Shown here piece after piece: positions 27,420 through 35,714 of a stretch of DNA of 64,000 bases. The position numbers were made by a program, and so were the translations under genes. Origin of the DNA: an uncultured Roseicyclus sp. (lineage in GTDB: Bacteria; Pseudomonadota; Alphaproteobacteria; Rhodobacterales; Rhodobacteraceae). Under the pieces are notes generated by a model. The model saw only the letters and a program-made list of their open reading frames with translations, did not search any database and was not told the origin of the DNA. Location: contig CANLEH010000002.1 of assembly GCA_947489665.1 (NCBI GenBank), positions 62,001 to 126,000 of the forward strand. The letters are read 5' to 3'. Position 1 is the stretch's first letter, and the number at the start of each line of letters is the position of its first letter.

Positions 27420-27447
27420 TTGACGTGGGCGCAAAGATGCTTAGAAA
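27420..27447 (+). promoter_or_regulatory. sigma-70-type promoter for rplM-rpsI
   Basis: TTGACG (27420-27425) and TAGAAA (27442-27447) are separated by 16 bases, a plausible -35/-10 pair. Transcription would start near 27454, just before the leader hairpin. It is inferred from sequence only. Confidence 0.5.
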
Positions 27448-27453
27448 GCGCCC

Positions 27454-27549
27454 ATGTTCGAGGGGCACGTGCCCCTCTTTCGTTTTTCTTTCGCGCCGCA
27501 GGGCGCTGACCCGAGCGCCTTCCGGCGCAAATCCGTTAGGAAACGCAAA
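27454..27549 (+). promoter_or_regulatory. structured 5' leader of rplM (possible attenuator)
   Basis: About 95 untranslated bases contain three successive hairpins. The first, GAGGGGCACGTGCCCCTC at 27460-27477, is a perfect palindrome followed by TTTCGTTTTTC and has the form of an intrinsic terminator. The others are GCGCC/GGCGC stems at 27493-27506 and 27515-27528. AGGA at 27538 is the rplM ribosome binding site. Since the upstream gene (speD) runs the other way, the terminator-like hairpin lies inside the rplM transcript, which suggests attenuation or autogenous control of L13-S9 synthesis. Confidence 0.5.
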
Positions 27550-28011
27550 ATGAAAACCTTCTCTGCCACGCCGGCGGATATCGACAAGAAGTGGATCCTG
27601 ATCGACGCCGAGGGCGTTGTTCTGGGCCGTCTTGCCTCGATCGTCGCCATGCGTCTTCGCGGCAAGCACAAAGCCTCGTTCACGCCGTCCATGGATATGG
27701 GCGACAATGTCATCGTCATCAACGCCGACAAGGTGCAGCTGACGGGCAACAAGCGCAACAAGCCGAACTACTGGCACACGGGGTATCCGGGTGGGATCAA
27801 GTCCCGCACCACCGGCCAGATCCTGGAAGGCGCGCACCCAGAGCGTGTTGTCATGCAGGCCGTCAAGCGGATGCTGCCGGGCAACAAGCTGAGCCGTCAG
27901 CAGATGACCAACCTGCGCGTTTATGCCGGTGCTGAGCACCCGCACGAGGCGCAGGATCCTACCGTTCTCGACGTGGCGTCGATGAACAAGAAAAACACGC
28001 GGAGCGCATGA
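27550..28011 (+). CDS. rplM: 50S ribosomal protein L13
   Basis: Early-assembly large-subunit protein. The 153-residue product starts [15 protein letters not shown] and has the family core [48 protein letters not shown] and [19 protein letters not shown], ending with the basic tail usual in alphaproteobacteria. AGGA precedes ATG 27550. One base separates its stop from the rpsI start, the universal rplM-rpsI operon. Confidence 0.98.
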   Translation: MKTFSATPADIDKKWILIDAEGVVLGRLASIVAMRLRGKHKASFTPSMDMGDNVIVINADKVQLTGNKRNKPNYWHTGYPGGIKSRTTGQILEGAHPERVVMQAVKRMLPGNKLSRQQMTNLRVYAGAEHPHEAQDPTVLDVASMNKKNTRSA

Positions 28012-28012
28012 T

Positions 28013-28507
28013 ATGACTGAGACACTCACATCGCTCGACGAATTGCGCGGCACTGTAGAGGGCACGGAGGCCGCAGCGCCCGTGGTTGAGACGATCCACC
28101 GTGAGCCACAGCGCGATGCGCTTGGCCGCTCCTACGCCACTGGCAAGCGGAAGGACGCGGTCGCCCGTGTCTGGATCAAGCCGGGCTCCGGCAAGGTCAC
28201 CGTCAACGGAAAAGAGATGGACAAGTATTTCGCCCGTCCCGTGCTTCAGATGATCCTGCGCCAGCCCTTCACCGTGGCAGGTGTTGATGGCGAATTTGAT
28301 GTCATGGCGACTGTCAAGGGCGGTGGTCTTTCGGGTCAGGCCGGTGCGGTCAAGCACGGTATCTCGAAGGCGCTGCAACTGTATGAGCCGTCGTTGCGGG
28401 GCGCGCTGAAGGCTGCCGGGTTCCTGACCCGCGACAGCCGCGTGGTGGAACGCAAGAAGTTCGGTCGCCGCAAGGCCCGCCGGAGCTTCCAGTTCTCCAA
28501 GCGCTGA
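28013..28507 (+). CDS. rpsI: 30S ribosomal protein S9
   Basis: Small-subunit head protein reaching the P site. The 164-residue product has an acidic N-terminal extension of about 40 residues found in alphaproteobacterial S9, then the core [57 protein letters not shown] and the conserved C-terminal KR dipeptide that touches P-site tRNA. A terminator follows at 28535. Confidence 0.98.
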   Translation: MTETLTSLDELRGTVEGTEAAAPVVETIHREPQRDALGRSYATGKRKDAVARVWIKPGSGKVTVNGKEMDKYFARPVLQMILRQPFTVAGVDGEFDVMATVKGGGLSGQAGAVKHGISKALQLYEPSLRGALKAAGFLTRDSRVVERKKFGRRKARRSFQFSKR

Positions 28508-28534
28508 TCCTCACGCCTTTTGGAATTTCGGATG

Positions 28535-28560
28535 GGGCTGCCCGATTGGGTGGCCCTTTT
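28535..28560 (+). terminator. rho-independent terminator after rpsI
   Basis: GGGCTGCCC (28535-28543) pairs with GGGTGGCCC (28548-28556) over nine positions including two G-U pairs, loop GATT, followed by TTTTCC. It is 28 bases past the rpsI stop codon. Confidence 0.75.
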
Positions 28561-28668
28561 CCTTTGTGGGATTGGCACATCACACCAGCCCATTTTCTGC
28601 CCGGAATGTGCCGCATGCGTGCCGCAATCGTTACCTAGGACAGCCCCATATTCTGGGGAGCAGATGTC

Positions 28669-29724
28669 ATGCATGCACCAACGCAACGCGCCGAATGGTC
28701 ATTTCTGATCACGCATTTGGGTGGATTAACAACAGCTTTGATGGCCTGTTTGGTCGCGTCCCTTTCGTTGCGACTTGTCGGTGCGACAGATCCCGCGACG
28801 AGCGCAGCCTCGCTCACCATCTTTGTGATCTTCATGTTTGCTGATCCCGTTGGCGCATGGCGCGGTACGCGGGATTGGTCGACATTTCGGGTCAGACTTG
28901 GGGCCGGAGGCATTGTAGCCCTGCTTTTGTCGACGGTGTTCAACCTTGCCACGGAACACAGCGATTGGGCCATTGCCTCGGTCAGTCGCGATGGGTTCGG
29001 TGGAGTGTCGCTGACCATGATTTTGGCGATGGTTATCGTCCCGATCGTGACCTTTGGACCTGTGATCGAGCGCATTTTGTCGGGTAAGGGCCCGAACGGT
29101 GAGCGTCTGACATGGGACAGCTTCCAGATCGGCCTGACCTTCCCGCTTTATATTAGCCTGCACTTCGGGCTGATGGGCGCGATTGCCGTTGCGCTTTGGA
29201 ACCTGGGCGTGCCGTGGCTGGCCGGTGTTCTGACCCTGACAGCCGGCGCGCTTGTAGCGGTTGGTGATGCTTGGACCGCCGCGCCTGCAAGCAGGCTGCC
29301 AAGTTGGCAGCGCACAAGCTCGGACGATGACAATATTTCGTCGGCTGAGAGTGCGTGGCAAGATTTCCGCGCCGCGATCCGCAGCGCGTTTCCATCGGCA
29401 CTTTTCCTGGCGGGTCTGACCTTCACGACCGTGGCGCTGGCCGCGTCCGTCGGGACAATGACAAGCGTTGGCGCGGACAGCCTGAATGGGGCTTTCATGC
29501 ATCTGGCCGCCATCCTCGGTGTCATCGTCGCCGCCTTGATGGGCCTTTCGGCCTTTGCCATGGCGATTGCGTCTGCGACGGCCTCGATCCTGGCCCACCG
29601 CTCTGGTCGGGACGCGGCAGAGGCTGAGCGACTGATCAAGGAAAGCCTTGGGCGTCTGTTCATGGGCGGTACGGCGTTCGTTCGGCCAAACGGCAAGGTG
29701 TCTGGGGCCCAATCCGCCCGTTAA
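28669..29724 (+). CDS. hypothetical multi-pass membrane protein (351 aa)
   Basis: About eight hydrophobic segments are visible (for example LTTALMACLVASLSLRLVG, LTMILAMVIVPIVTFGP, LAGVLTLTAGALVAVG, LAAILGVIVAALMGLSAFAMAI) with a cytoplasm-like hydrophilic stretch around residues 205-240 (WQRTSSDDDNISSAES). No transporter signature or known domain was recognised. It is monocistronic between rpsI and a small secreted protein gene; function unknown. Confidence 0.7.
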   Translation: MHAPTQRAEWSFLITHLGGLTTALMACLVASLSLRLVGATDPATSAASLTIFVIFMFADPVGAWRGTRDWSTFRVRLGAGGIVALLLSTVFNLATEHSDWAIASVSRDGFGGVSLTMILAMVIVPIVTFGPVIERILSGKGPNGERLTWDSFQIGLTFPLYISLHFGLMGAIAVALWNLGVPWLAGVLTLTAGALVAVGDAWTAAPASRLPSWQRTSSDDDNISSAESAWQDFRAAIRSAFPSALFLAGLTFTTVALAASVGTMTSVGADSLNGAFMHLAAILGVIVAALMGLSAFAMAIASATASILAHRSGRDAAEAERLIKESLGRLFMGGTAFVRPNGKVSGAQSAR

Positions 29725-29872
29725 GATCAAACCTAAGGGTGCGGGTCTTGCTCCGTGTCATCACAGAATTGTGAGCATGTCTTGCACAACAAGACAGCCT
29801 TCCCAAATCCGCGCGTGCGGGGGGACGAACAGCCCCGCGTTTCGTGATTGTGATTGAGAGGAGCACAAGACC

Positions 29873-30124
29873 ATGACCCGTATCTTCAGTGTTTTCCTGG
29901 CCGCTTTTGCGATTGCAACCCCGGCCTTGGCGACCGGCGACGCAGCGGCAGACCTGGCCTCTGAGCCGACGATCCTGGTGAAGTCCGCCGAATTGACGAC
30001 GGAAATCACCGCGTGCGATCCGGCCCTTGATAGCGCTTGCGAGGCGATCCAAAGCGATGCTGACTTTACGTCCGTCTCTACCCAGCCGAACCCCAAGGTT
30101 CCGCCAGCCGAGATCGAAGGCTAA
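29873..30124 (+). CDS. small secreted hypothetical protein (83 aa)
   Basis: Begins with a signal peptide (RIFSVFLAAFAIATPALA, cleavage before TGDAAA). The mature part of about 62 residues is acidic, with two cysteines in ITACDPALDSACEAI that could form a short disulfide loop, and a proline-rich end. GAGAGGAGCA precedes the ATG. No family recognised. A GC-rich stem-loop follows at 30145. Confidence 0.65.
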   Translation: MTRIFSVFLAAFAIATPALATGDAAADLASEPTILVKSAELTTEITACDPALDSACEAIQSDADFTSVSTQPNPKVPPAEIEG

Positions 30125-30144
30125 CCGCACCAATACTCTGTCCT

Positions 30145-30167
30145 GAGGGGCGCCACGCGCGCCCCTC
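30145..30167 (+). terminator. GC-rich stem-loop after the 83-aa secreted protein gene
   Basis: GAGGGGCGC at 30145-30153 and GCGCCCCTC at 30159-30167 form a perfect 9-bp stem with loop CACGC. No T run follows, so termination efficiency is uncertain; it may also protect the 3' end of the upstream transcript. Confidence 0.5.
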
Positions 30168-30236
30168 AACACGCCTCTTGTGATTGTGCGGCCGAACGGC
30201 AATCCTGCCCGCTCAAGGGGCGTGCAGGGCGCGGGG

Positions 30237-31301
30237 ATGGCACAAGGTTTATCGAGGGATGCAAGACAGGGTCTGACCATTGTCAGCCCGGCGCTGATCT
30301 TTGCGCTGTTGCTTCTGGCATTTCCTTTGCTGACGATCATTGCGTTCAGCTTCTGGACCCAGAATTTCCTTGAAATCGACCGGACCTTTACGCTTGAGAA
30401 CTATTCCGAGGCGCTGACCGATCCGCTCTACCGGGCCCTGATGATGCGCAGTTTGCGGATCGCGGCCTCGGTCACTGCGGTCACTGTCGTTCTGGCGTTC
30501 CCGATTGCCTATTTCATCAGCTTTTACGTCCGGCCCGAGAAGAAAGCGATCTGGCTGTTCCTGATCACGATCCCTTTCTGGACCAGCTACCTGATCCGCA
30601 TCTTCCTTTGGCGGGTGATTCTGGCGTTTGACGGACCTGTCAACGGGACCCTGATGGAATTGGGTCTGATTGAAGAGCCGCTTTCGTGGATCCTCTACAA
30701 TGCCAATGCGGTCGTCATCACACTTGCCCATGCTTTTGCGCCCTTTGCGATCCTTCCGATCTTCGTGAGCCTCGAAAAGATCGACCGTTCGCTTCTGGAG
30801 GCCGCCAAGGATCTGGGTGAGGGGGCAGTGATGACGTTTTTCCGCGTGACCTTACCGCTCGCCATGCCGGGCGTGCTGGCGGCGGTGTTGATCGTCTTCA
30901 TCCCGACGGTGGGCGACTACGTTACGCCGCGGCTGGTCGGCGGATCAGGCGGCACGATGATTGCCAACATGATCTATGTGCAGATTTTTGACCTGTCGAA
31001 CCGGCCGATGGGGGCGACACTGGCCGTTGTGGCGATGTTGACGGTGACGATCACACTGGCCTGGGCCATCCTGCATGTGCGGTTCTGGGTGCATCTGAAT
31101 GATCGCGTCGGCGGCGGGATTGCAGGCCTTGCGCTGGCGGGCGCGGCTGCGGTGGTTGATGTCGGCATCCTGTGGTGGCTGTGGACCAACGGGGCGGATT
31201 GGTTTGGCCCTGCGGGCGTCTTGGGCGTGATGGCCGCAATCATGGCGGGCGGCGCGATCTCGATTGCGGTCTTCCTGCCGAAGGGGAGGTGGGGGATATG
31301 A
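30237..31301 (+). CDS. potB: ABC transporter permease, spermidine/putrescine type (PotB-like)
   Basis: Inner-membrane permease of a polyamine/opine-class importer. From ATG 30237 the product has 354 residues. The binding-protein-dependent transport signature (EAA loop) reads LLEAAKDLGEGAVMTFFRVTLPLAMPGV; PTVGDYVTPRLVGG is the usual PotB motif. Two extra hydrophobic segments at the C-terminus (after about residue 290) make it longer than E. coli PotB. GTG 30180 would add 19 residues. The stop overlaps the potC start (ATGA). Confidence 0.88.
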   Translation: MAQGLSRDARQGLTIVSPALIFALLLLAFPLLTIIAFSFWTQNFLEIDRTFTLENYSEALTDPLYRALMMRSLRIAASVTAVTVVLAFPIAYFISFYVRPEKKAIWLFLITIPFWTSYLIRIFLWRVILAFDGPVNGTLMELGLIEEPLSWILYNANAVVITLAHAFAPFAILPIFVSLEKIDRSLLEAAKDLGEGAVMTFFRVTLPLAMPGVLAAVLIVFIPTVGDYVTPRLVGGSGGTMIANMIYVQIFDLSNRPMGATLAVVAMLTVTITLAWAILHVRFWVHLNDRVGGGIAGLALAGAAAVVDVGILWWLWTNGADWFGPAGVLGVMAAIMAGGAISIAVFLPKGRWGI

Positions 31302-32104
31302 GGATCCGGCCCCTTGGCGTCTTTGCGGTTTTATATCTGGTGTTCCTCTATGCGCCGATCGTGCTGCTGCCGCTGTTTGCGTTCAACGACGGGACGGTCA
31401 TTGCGTTCCCGCTGCGCGGATTCACTTGGGGCTGGTTTGCGGAACTGGGCAATATCCCGGCCTTGCACGAGGCCACGTTGAATTCGCTGATCATTGCCTG
31501 CTCGGTCGCGATCCTTGCGACCTGTTTGGGGATGTTCGCAGCGCGCGCGGCGACCCGTTACAACTTCCCTTTAAAGGGCGGGATCATGGGGTTCATCATG
31601 CTGCCACTGGTCCTGCCAGAGGTGATCGTGGCGATCTCGCTGCTTGTGGTGTTGATGCAGTTGGGGCTGGAAACGTCGATCTTCACGATCATTCTGGGCC
31701 ATACCCTTTTGTGCATGCCCTTTGCGATTGCGATCCTGCAGGGCAGTTTCGCCGGACTCGATCAATCGCTGGAAGAAGCGGCGGTTGACCTGGGAGAGAC
31801 GCGCGCGGGCGCGTTCCGTCTGGTGATCTTGCCGCTGGTCGTGCCTGGTATTATCGCCTCACTCCTGATCTGTTTCATCATCTCCTTGGATGAATTCATC
31901 ATCGCCTTCTTCCTGTCGGGCAACGAGCCTACCCTGCCTGTGTATTTATGGGGACAATTGCGGTTCCCGGCACGCCTGCCGGTGGTCATGGCGCTTGGGA
32001 CAATCCTGGTCGCACTGTCGATTGTGTTGCTGATCGTGGCAGACGGGTTTCGGCGCCGGGGCTTGCGGAAGATGGGTCAAAATGATGCGGGAGGGTTCCT
32101 GTGA
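31298..32104 (+). CDS. potC: ABC transporter permease, spermidine/putrescine type (PotC-like)
   Basis: Second permease subunit, 268 residues with six membrane segments. The EAA loop is SLEEAAVDLGETRAGAFRLVILPLVVPGI and SLDEFIIAFFLSG is the typical PotC motif. ATG 31298 overlaps the potB stop by four bases; its own stop overlaps the GTG start of the ATPase gene. The N-terminal hydrophobic segment (LGVFAVLYLVFLYAPIVLLPLF) is the first membrane helix, not a cleaved signal. Confidence 0.9.
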   Translation: MRIRPLGVFAVLYLVFLYAPIVLLPLFAFNDGTVIAFPLRGFTWGWFAELGNIPALHEATLNSLIIACSVAILATCLGMFAARAATRYNFPLKGGIMGFIMLPLVLPEVIVAISLLVVLMQLGLETSIFTIILGHTLLCMPFAIAILQGSFAGLDQSLEEAAVDLGETRAGAFRLVILPLVVPGIIASLLICFIISLDEFIIAFFLSGNEPTLPVYLWGQLRFPARLPVVMALGTILVALSIVLLIVADGFRRRGLRKMGQNDAGGFL

Positions 32105-33189
32105 ACTTGGATATGAATTCTGGGCCACTGATCAGCCTGAACGGCGTGAACAAGTATTACGGCGATTACCACGCGCTACGGGACATCTCGGCCGAGATTG
32201 GGGCCGGGGAGTTCTTTTCGCTTCTCGGGCCCTCGGGCTGCGGCAAGACCACACTTCTACGTGCGATTGCCGGGTTTGAGGAGATTTCCGGCGGGACGAT
32301 CACCTTGTCGGGCAAGGACATGGCGGGGGTGCCACCGAACCTGCGGCCCACGAACATGGTGTTCCAGAGCTACGCGATTTTTCCCCATCTGAGTGTTGAG
32401 CAAAATGTCGGCTTCGGATTGCGGAAGTCGGGTATGGGTGCAGCGAACAAGGCGCGGGCGATAGGCGCGGCGCTCGACATGGTGGGGCTTGGGCATCTGG
32501 GCGGGCGCGCAGCCCATGCCCTTTCAGGCGGTCAACGTCAGCGTGTGGCACTGGCGCGGGCTCTGATCCTCAAGCCGAAGGTGCTTTTGCTCGACGAGCC
32601 GCTTTCTGCGCTGGATCGCAAGATGCGCGAAGACATGCAGGTCGAATTGATGAAGCTGCAGCGTGAGGTTGGCATCACGTTCGTGCTTGTCACCCACGAT
32701 CAGGAAGAGGCGCTTGTAATGTCCGACCGCATCGCCGTGATGTTCGAAGGCGAGATTGCGCAGCTTGCGGACCCGGAGGAATTGTACCGGCGTCCCGCGA
32801 CGAAGCGTGTGGCCGATTTCATCGGCGTGATGAACTTTCTGCCCGCGCAGGCCGGCGAAAGACTTGAGGTTGCGGGTCTTGGGCCGGTTGATCTGGAGGG
32901 CGTGATCAGCCCGCAGGGCGCAGTATCCGGTGCGTGTTCGGTGGGCTTGCGGCCGGAAACATTGTCACTGCTTTATGACGGCGAGACCGCCCGATCGCGT
33001 GAGGTCCGCGGCGTGGTGGATGAAGTCGTCTACTACGGCGACATGACCTATTACGACGTGCGGTTGGACGGGCTGGAGGCGCCCGTTCGGCTGTCGATGC
33101 GCAATACTGTCGGACGCGACGTATTGGACGTTGGGGCGCAGGCACGTGTGGGTTGGGACCCAAGGGCGATGGTGGTGTTTCCAGACTAA
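32101..33189 (+). CDS. potA: ABC transporter ATP-binding protein, spermidine/putrescine type (PotA-like)
   Basis: 362-residue ATPase driving the importer. Walker A is GPSGCGKTTLL (about residues 43-53), the Q-loop is in NMVFQSYAIFPHL, the signature is LSGGQRQRVALARAL, Walker B is VLLLDEPLSALD, and the H-loop follows in VTHDQEEAL. The C-terminal 110 residues form the TOBE domain. GTG at 32101 is preceded by GGGAGG and overlaps the potC stop. No binding-protein gene belongs to this operon; a PotD-like gene lies at 46.5-47.6 kb. Confidence 0.92.
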   Translation: MNLDMNSGPLISLNGVNKYYGDYHALRDISAEIGAGEFFSLLGPSGCGKTTLLRAIAGFEEISGGTITLSGKDMAGVPPNLRPTNMVFQSYAIFPHLSVEQNVGFGLRKSGMGAANKARAIGAALDMVGLGHLGGRAAHALSGGQRQRVALARALILKPKVLLLDEPLSALDRKMREDMQVELMKLQREVGITFVLVTHDQEEALVMSDRIAVMFEGEIAQLADPEELYRRPATKRVADFIGVMNFLPAQAGERLEVAGLGPVDLEGVISPQGAVSGACSVGLRPETLSLLYDGETARSREVRGVVDEVVYYGDMTYYDVRLDGLEAPVRLSMRNTVGRDVLDVGAQARVGWDPRAMVVFPD

Positions 33190-33332
33190 GCAACGCGCCT
33201 GGATCGGTCTGGGAGAGCTCCCGCATCTGGCTCAGCTCGCCTGTTTTCAACAGGCAAGCCTCCGCCATTTGGGCGTGGCGCGCCGGGGTCCGCTTGCGCG
33301 GCCCGTCGGCGCGCGTGGCCAGCGGCGGGCGG

Positions 33333-33563
33333 CTAGGACGCGCGCCTGATGTGAAAGCGCGTGGCGTCGTTTTCCTCGGTAGCGGACAGCAGAATGTGGC
33401 CCTGCTCGGCACAGAAATGTGGAACGTCGACATGGGCGGCAGGGTCAGTGGCGAGAAGGTGCACCTCGGCCCCTGTTGCAACAGAAGCCAGCGCTTTGCG
33501 CAGGCGCAAGACGGGTAAGGGGCACAGCAAGTCGCGTGCGTCGATTAGGATCGGATCGGCCAT
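33333..33563 (-). CDS. TusA/SirA-family sulfurtransferase
   Basis: 76-residue protein starting at ATG 33563 (MADPILIDARDLLCPLPVLRLRKAL). The CPxP motif (LCPLPV) holds the sulfur-carrying cysteine. This small family relays persulfide for tRNA thiolation or other sulfur pathways. It is divergent from ccdA, and both work with thiols, but whether they cooperate is unknown. The 140 bases before it (33190-33332) show nothing recognisable. Confidence 0.88.
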   Translation of the reverse strand: MADPILIDARDLLCPLPVLRLRKALASVATGAEVHLLATDPAAHVDVPHFCAEQGHILLSATEENDATRFHIRRAS

Positions 33564-33656
33564 GCCCGGCAGGTAACGCGCCGGCGCGCTCACGTCTACG
33601 CGATTGTGCCGGATTGGCGCGTGACGCGGCACGGCAGGGCGTCTAAGGGTTGAGGC

Positions 33657-34412
33657 ATGTTCGGAATTGATCTGTTTGACGCGTCGCTTTTGCCTGCGAT
33701 GCTGGTGGCCCTGACGGCGGGCGTGCTGAGTTTTCTCAGCCCCTGCGTGTTGCCGATTGTGCCGCCCTACCTCGCCTATATGGGCGGCATCACTATGACA
33801 GACATCCAGGACGAGGCCCGCGCCGCGCGGCGCAAGGCGTTGCTGCCGGCCCTGTTCTTCGTGATGGGGCTGTCCACCGTTTTCATCTTCCTTGGCTTTA
33901 CCGCGTCAATCCTTGGGCAGTTTTTCCTGCAAAACCAAATCCTTCTGGCGCGGATCTCAGGCGCCGTCGTGATCATCTTCGGGCTGCATTTTCTGGGCAT
34001 CATCCGCATCCCCTTGTTGGACCGCGAGGCACGGCTGGATGCGGGCGACAAGGGCGGATCGACCCTTGGTGCCTATGTTCTGGGTCTGGCCTTTGCCTTT
34101 GGCTGGACGCCGTGCATCGGCCCGCAGCTTGGCGCGATCCTGTCGATTGCCGCTACGGAAGCCAGTGTTGAGCGCGGCACCGCCCTGTTGGCGGTTTATG
34201 CCATTGGGCTCGGGCTGCCCTTCCTGCTGGCCGCGGCCTTCATCGACCGCGCGCAGGGGTTGATGGCAAAGATGAAACGGCACATGAAGATGATTGAACG
34301 TATCATGGGGGGATTGCTGGTCGCCGTCGGCATCGCCCTGATGACGGGCGCGTTTTCGGCGTTTGCCTTCTGGCTGCTTGAGACCTTCCCAGCCCTTGGC
34401 GCCTTGGGCTGA
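33657..34412 (+). CDS. ccdA: cytochrome c biogenesis protein CcdA
   Basis: Membrane thiol-disulfide transporter passing electrons from cytosolic thioredoxin to periplasmic oxidoreductases for cytochrome c maturation. The 251-residue product has six hydrophobic segments; the two redox cysteines are in FLSPCVLPIVPPYLAY and FGWTPCIGPQLGAIL, symmetric in segments 1 and 4. Length is that of the short CcdA type without DsbD extensions. Confidence 0.93.
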   Translation: MFGIDLFDASLLPAMLVALTAGVLSFLSPCVLPIVPPYLAYMGGITMTDIQDEARAARRKALLPALFFVMGLSTVFIFLGFTASILGQFFLQNQILLARISGAVVIIFGLHFLGIIRIPLLDREARLDAGDKGGSTLGAYVLGLAFAFGWTPCIGPQLGAILSIAATEASVERGTALLAVYAIGLGLPFLLAAAFIDRAQGLMAKMKRHMKMIERIMGGLLVAVGIALMTGAFSAFAFWLLETFPALGALG

Positions 34413-34454
34413 ATTGCCCTAGTGCTGCCGAAATCGACCGCTATTGTGGCGGTC

Positions 34455-35714
34455 ATGGCCAGCGTTTCTCGCAGACATGTCCTCTATATCCCCGGCTTCG
34501 ATCCGGTGCCGCCGCGCGCCTATCGGGAACGCTACCGGCGGGAGGCCGCGCGGCAGTCGGACATCTCAGGTTACGTGATTGAGAAGGGGGAGCCGCCGGA
34601 AGGCGCCCGCTTCGGCTGGCACGCGGATGCACAGATCGAGGGGGCAGAGGTCTCCGCCGATCTGGAAGTGCTGTACTGGGCGGACATCGTGCGGGACCGG
34701 ATGCAGGGTGGGATTGCCGCGACCTACATGGCGCTAGTCCGCACCGCATGGGCCTATATCGGTTCAGGCGCATTGTGGCGACTGATGCGGCTCAGGAAAG
34801 GGCCAGTGATTGCAGCCCTATACCCGGTGGTCGTTCTGCTATTGCAAGGCCTTGTGGCATTGGCCATTGCCGGTTGCGCGGCTTGGCTGATCTATCGCGG
34901 CGCCCATGGGTTGATGGCTATGATCGGCGCGGATGTGCTGGCCGACCCGTTCGATGCATTCCGGCCCTTTGCGTGGCTGGGGGGCGTGGGGCTTGGCTAT
35001 CTGTTCCTGCGCTGGTGCGCGCGGCGCGATCATCTTTATGCTTGGTACCTGATGAAGGACTACGCGTTTTCCTCCTCTCTGAAGGGCGCTTTCCCCCCTG
35101 AGCAGGAGGCGCGCATGCGCGATTTTGCGGACCGGATTGCCGAGGTTTTGCGCAAGGATGTGGACGAAGTTCTGATCGTCGGCCATTCCTCAGGCGCTTA
35201 TATCGCGGTATCCGTTCTGGCGGACCTGATCCGGGCCGGGCGCGTTCCCGAGAATGGGCCAGTGCTGTCCTTGCTGACCCTTGGCCATGTGGTGCCGATG
35301 GTGTCGTTCCTGCCAAAGGCCGGGCGATTGCGGGCGGATCTGGCATTCATGGGCACAGGTGATGTGCCGTGGGTCGATGTCACGGCCCCAAGTGATGGCT
35401 GCGCCTTTGCGCTGTGTGATCCCGTCTCTGTCTCTGGCGTCGCACTGGAAGGCAAGCGTTGGCCTTTGGTGATTTCAGCGGCCTTCACCCAGACCTTGTC
35501 AGACGCCGAACAGGCGCGGCTGAAATGGAAGCTGTTTGAGCTGCACTTCCAGTACCTGAATGCCTTTGATTGTCTACCCGAAGGCACGGAGGCCTATGAC
35601 TATTTCCGAGTGACCGCTGGCCCCTTGCCGTTGTGGGACCGGTTTGGCGCGCGGTCCCCATCAAAGTCGCGCCTTGAGGTGCCAGTGAACAAGTTCACGG
35701 ATATCGCCGCGTGA
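34455..35714 (+). CDS. membrane-anchored alpha/beta-hydrolase-like protein (419 aa)
   Basis: The N-terminus reads RRHVLYIPGFDPVPPRAYRERYRREA, an alpha/beta-hydrolase first strand. Two hydrophobic segments around residues 120-190 (VIAALYPVVVLLLQGLVALAIAGCAAWL and FAWLGGVGLGYLFL) interrupt the chain, and the nucleophile elbow GHSSG follows in VLIVGHSSGAYIAVSVLAD. It looks like a lipase/esterase fold with an inserted membrane hairpin. The family is not firmly recognised. ATG 34455 is the likely start. The stop overlaps the GTG of the P450 gene by four bases, which implies a joint role. Confidence 0.72.
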   Translation: MASVSRRHVLYIPGFDPVPPRAYRERYRREAARQSDISGYVIEKGEPPEGARFGWHADAQIEGAEVSADLEVLYWADIVRDRMQGGIAATYMALVRTAWAYIGSGALWRLMRLRKGPVIAALYPVVVLLLQGLVALAIAGCAAWLIYRGAHGLMAMIGADVLADPFDAFRPFAWLGGVGLGYLFLRWCARRDHLYAWYLMKDYAFSSSLKGAFPPEQEARMRDFADRIAEVLRKDVDEVLIVGHSSGAYIAVSVLADLIRAGRVPENGPVLSLLTLGHVVPMVSFLPKAGRLRADLAFMGTGDVPWVDVTAPSDGCAFALCDPVSVSGVALEGKRWPLVISAAFTQTLSDAEQARLKWKLFELHFQYLNAFDCLPEGTEAYDYFRVTAGPLPLWDRFGARSPSKSRLEVPVNKFTDIAA

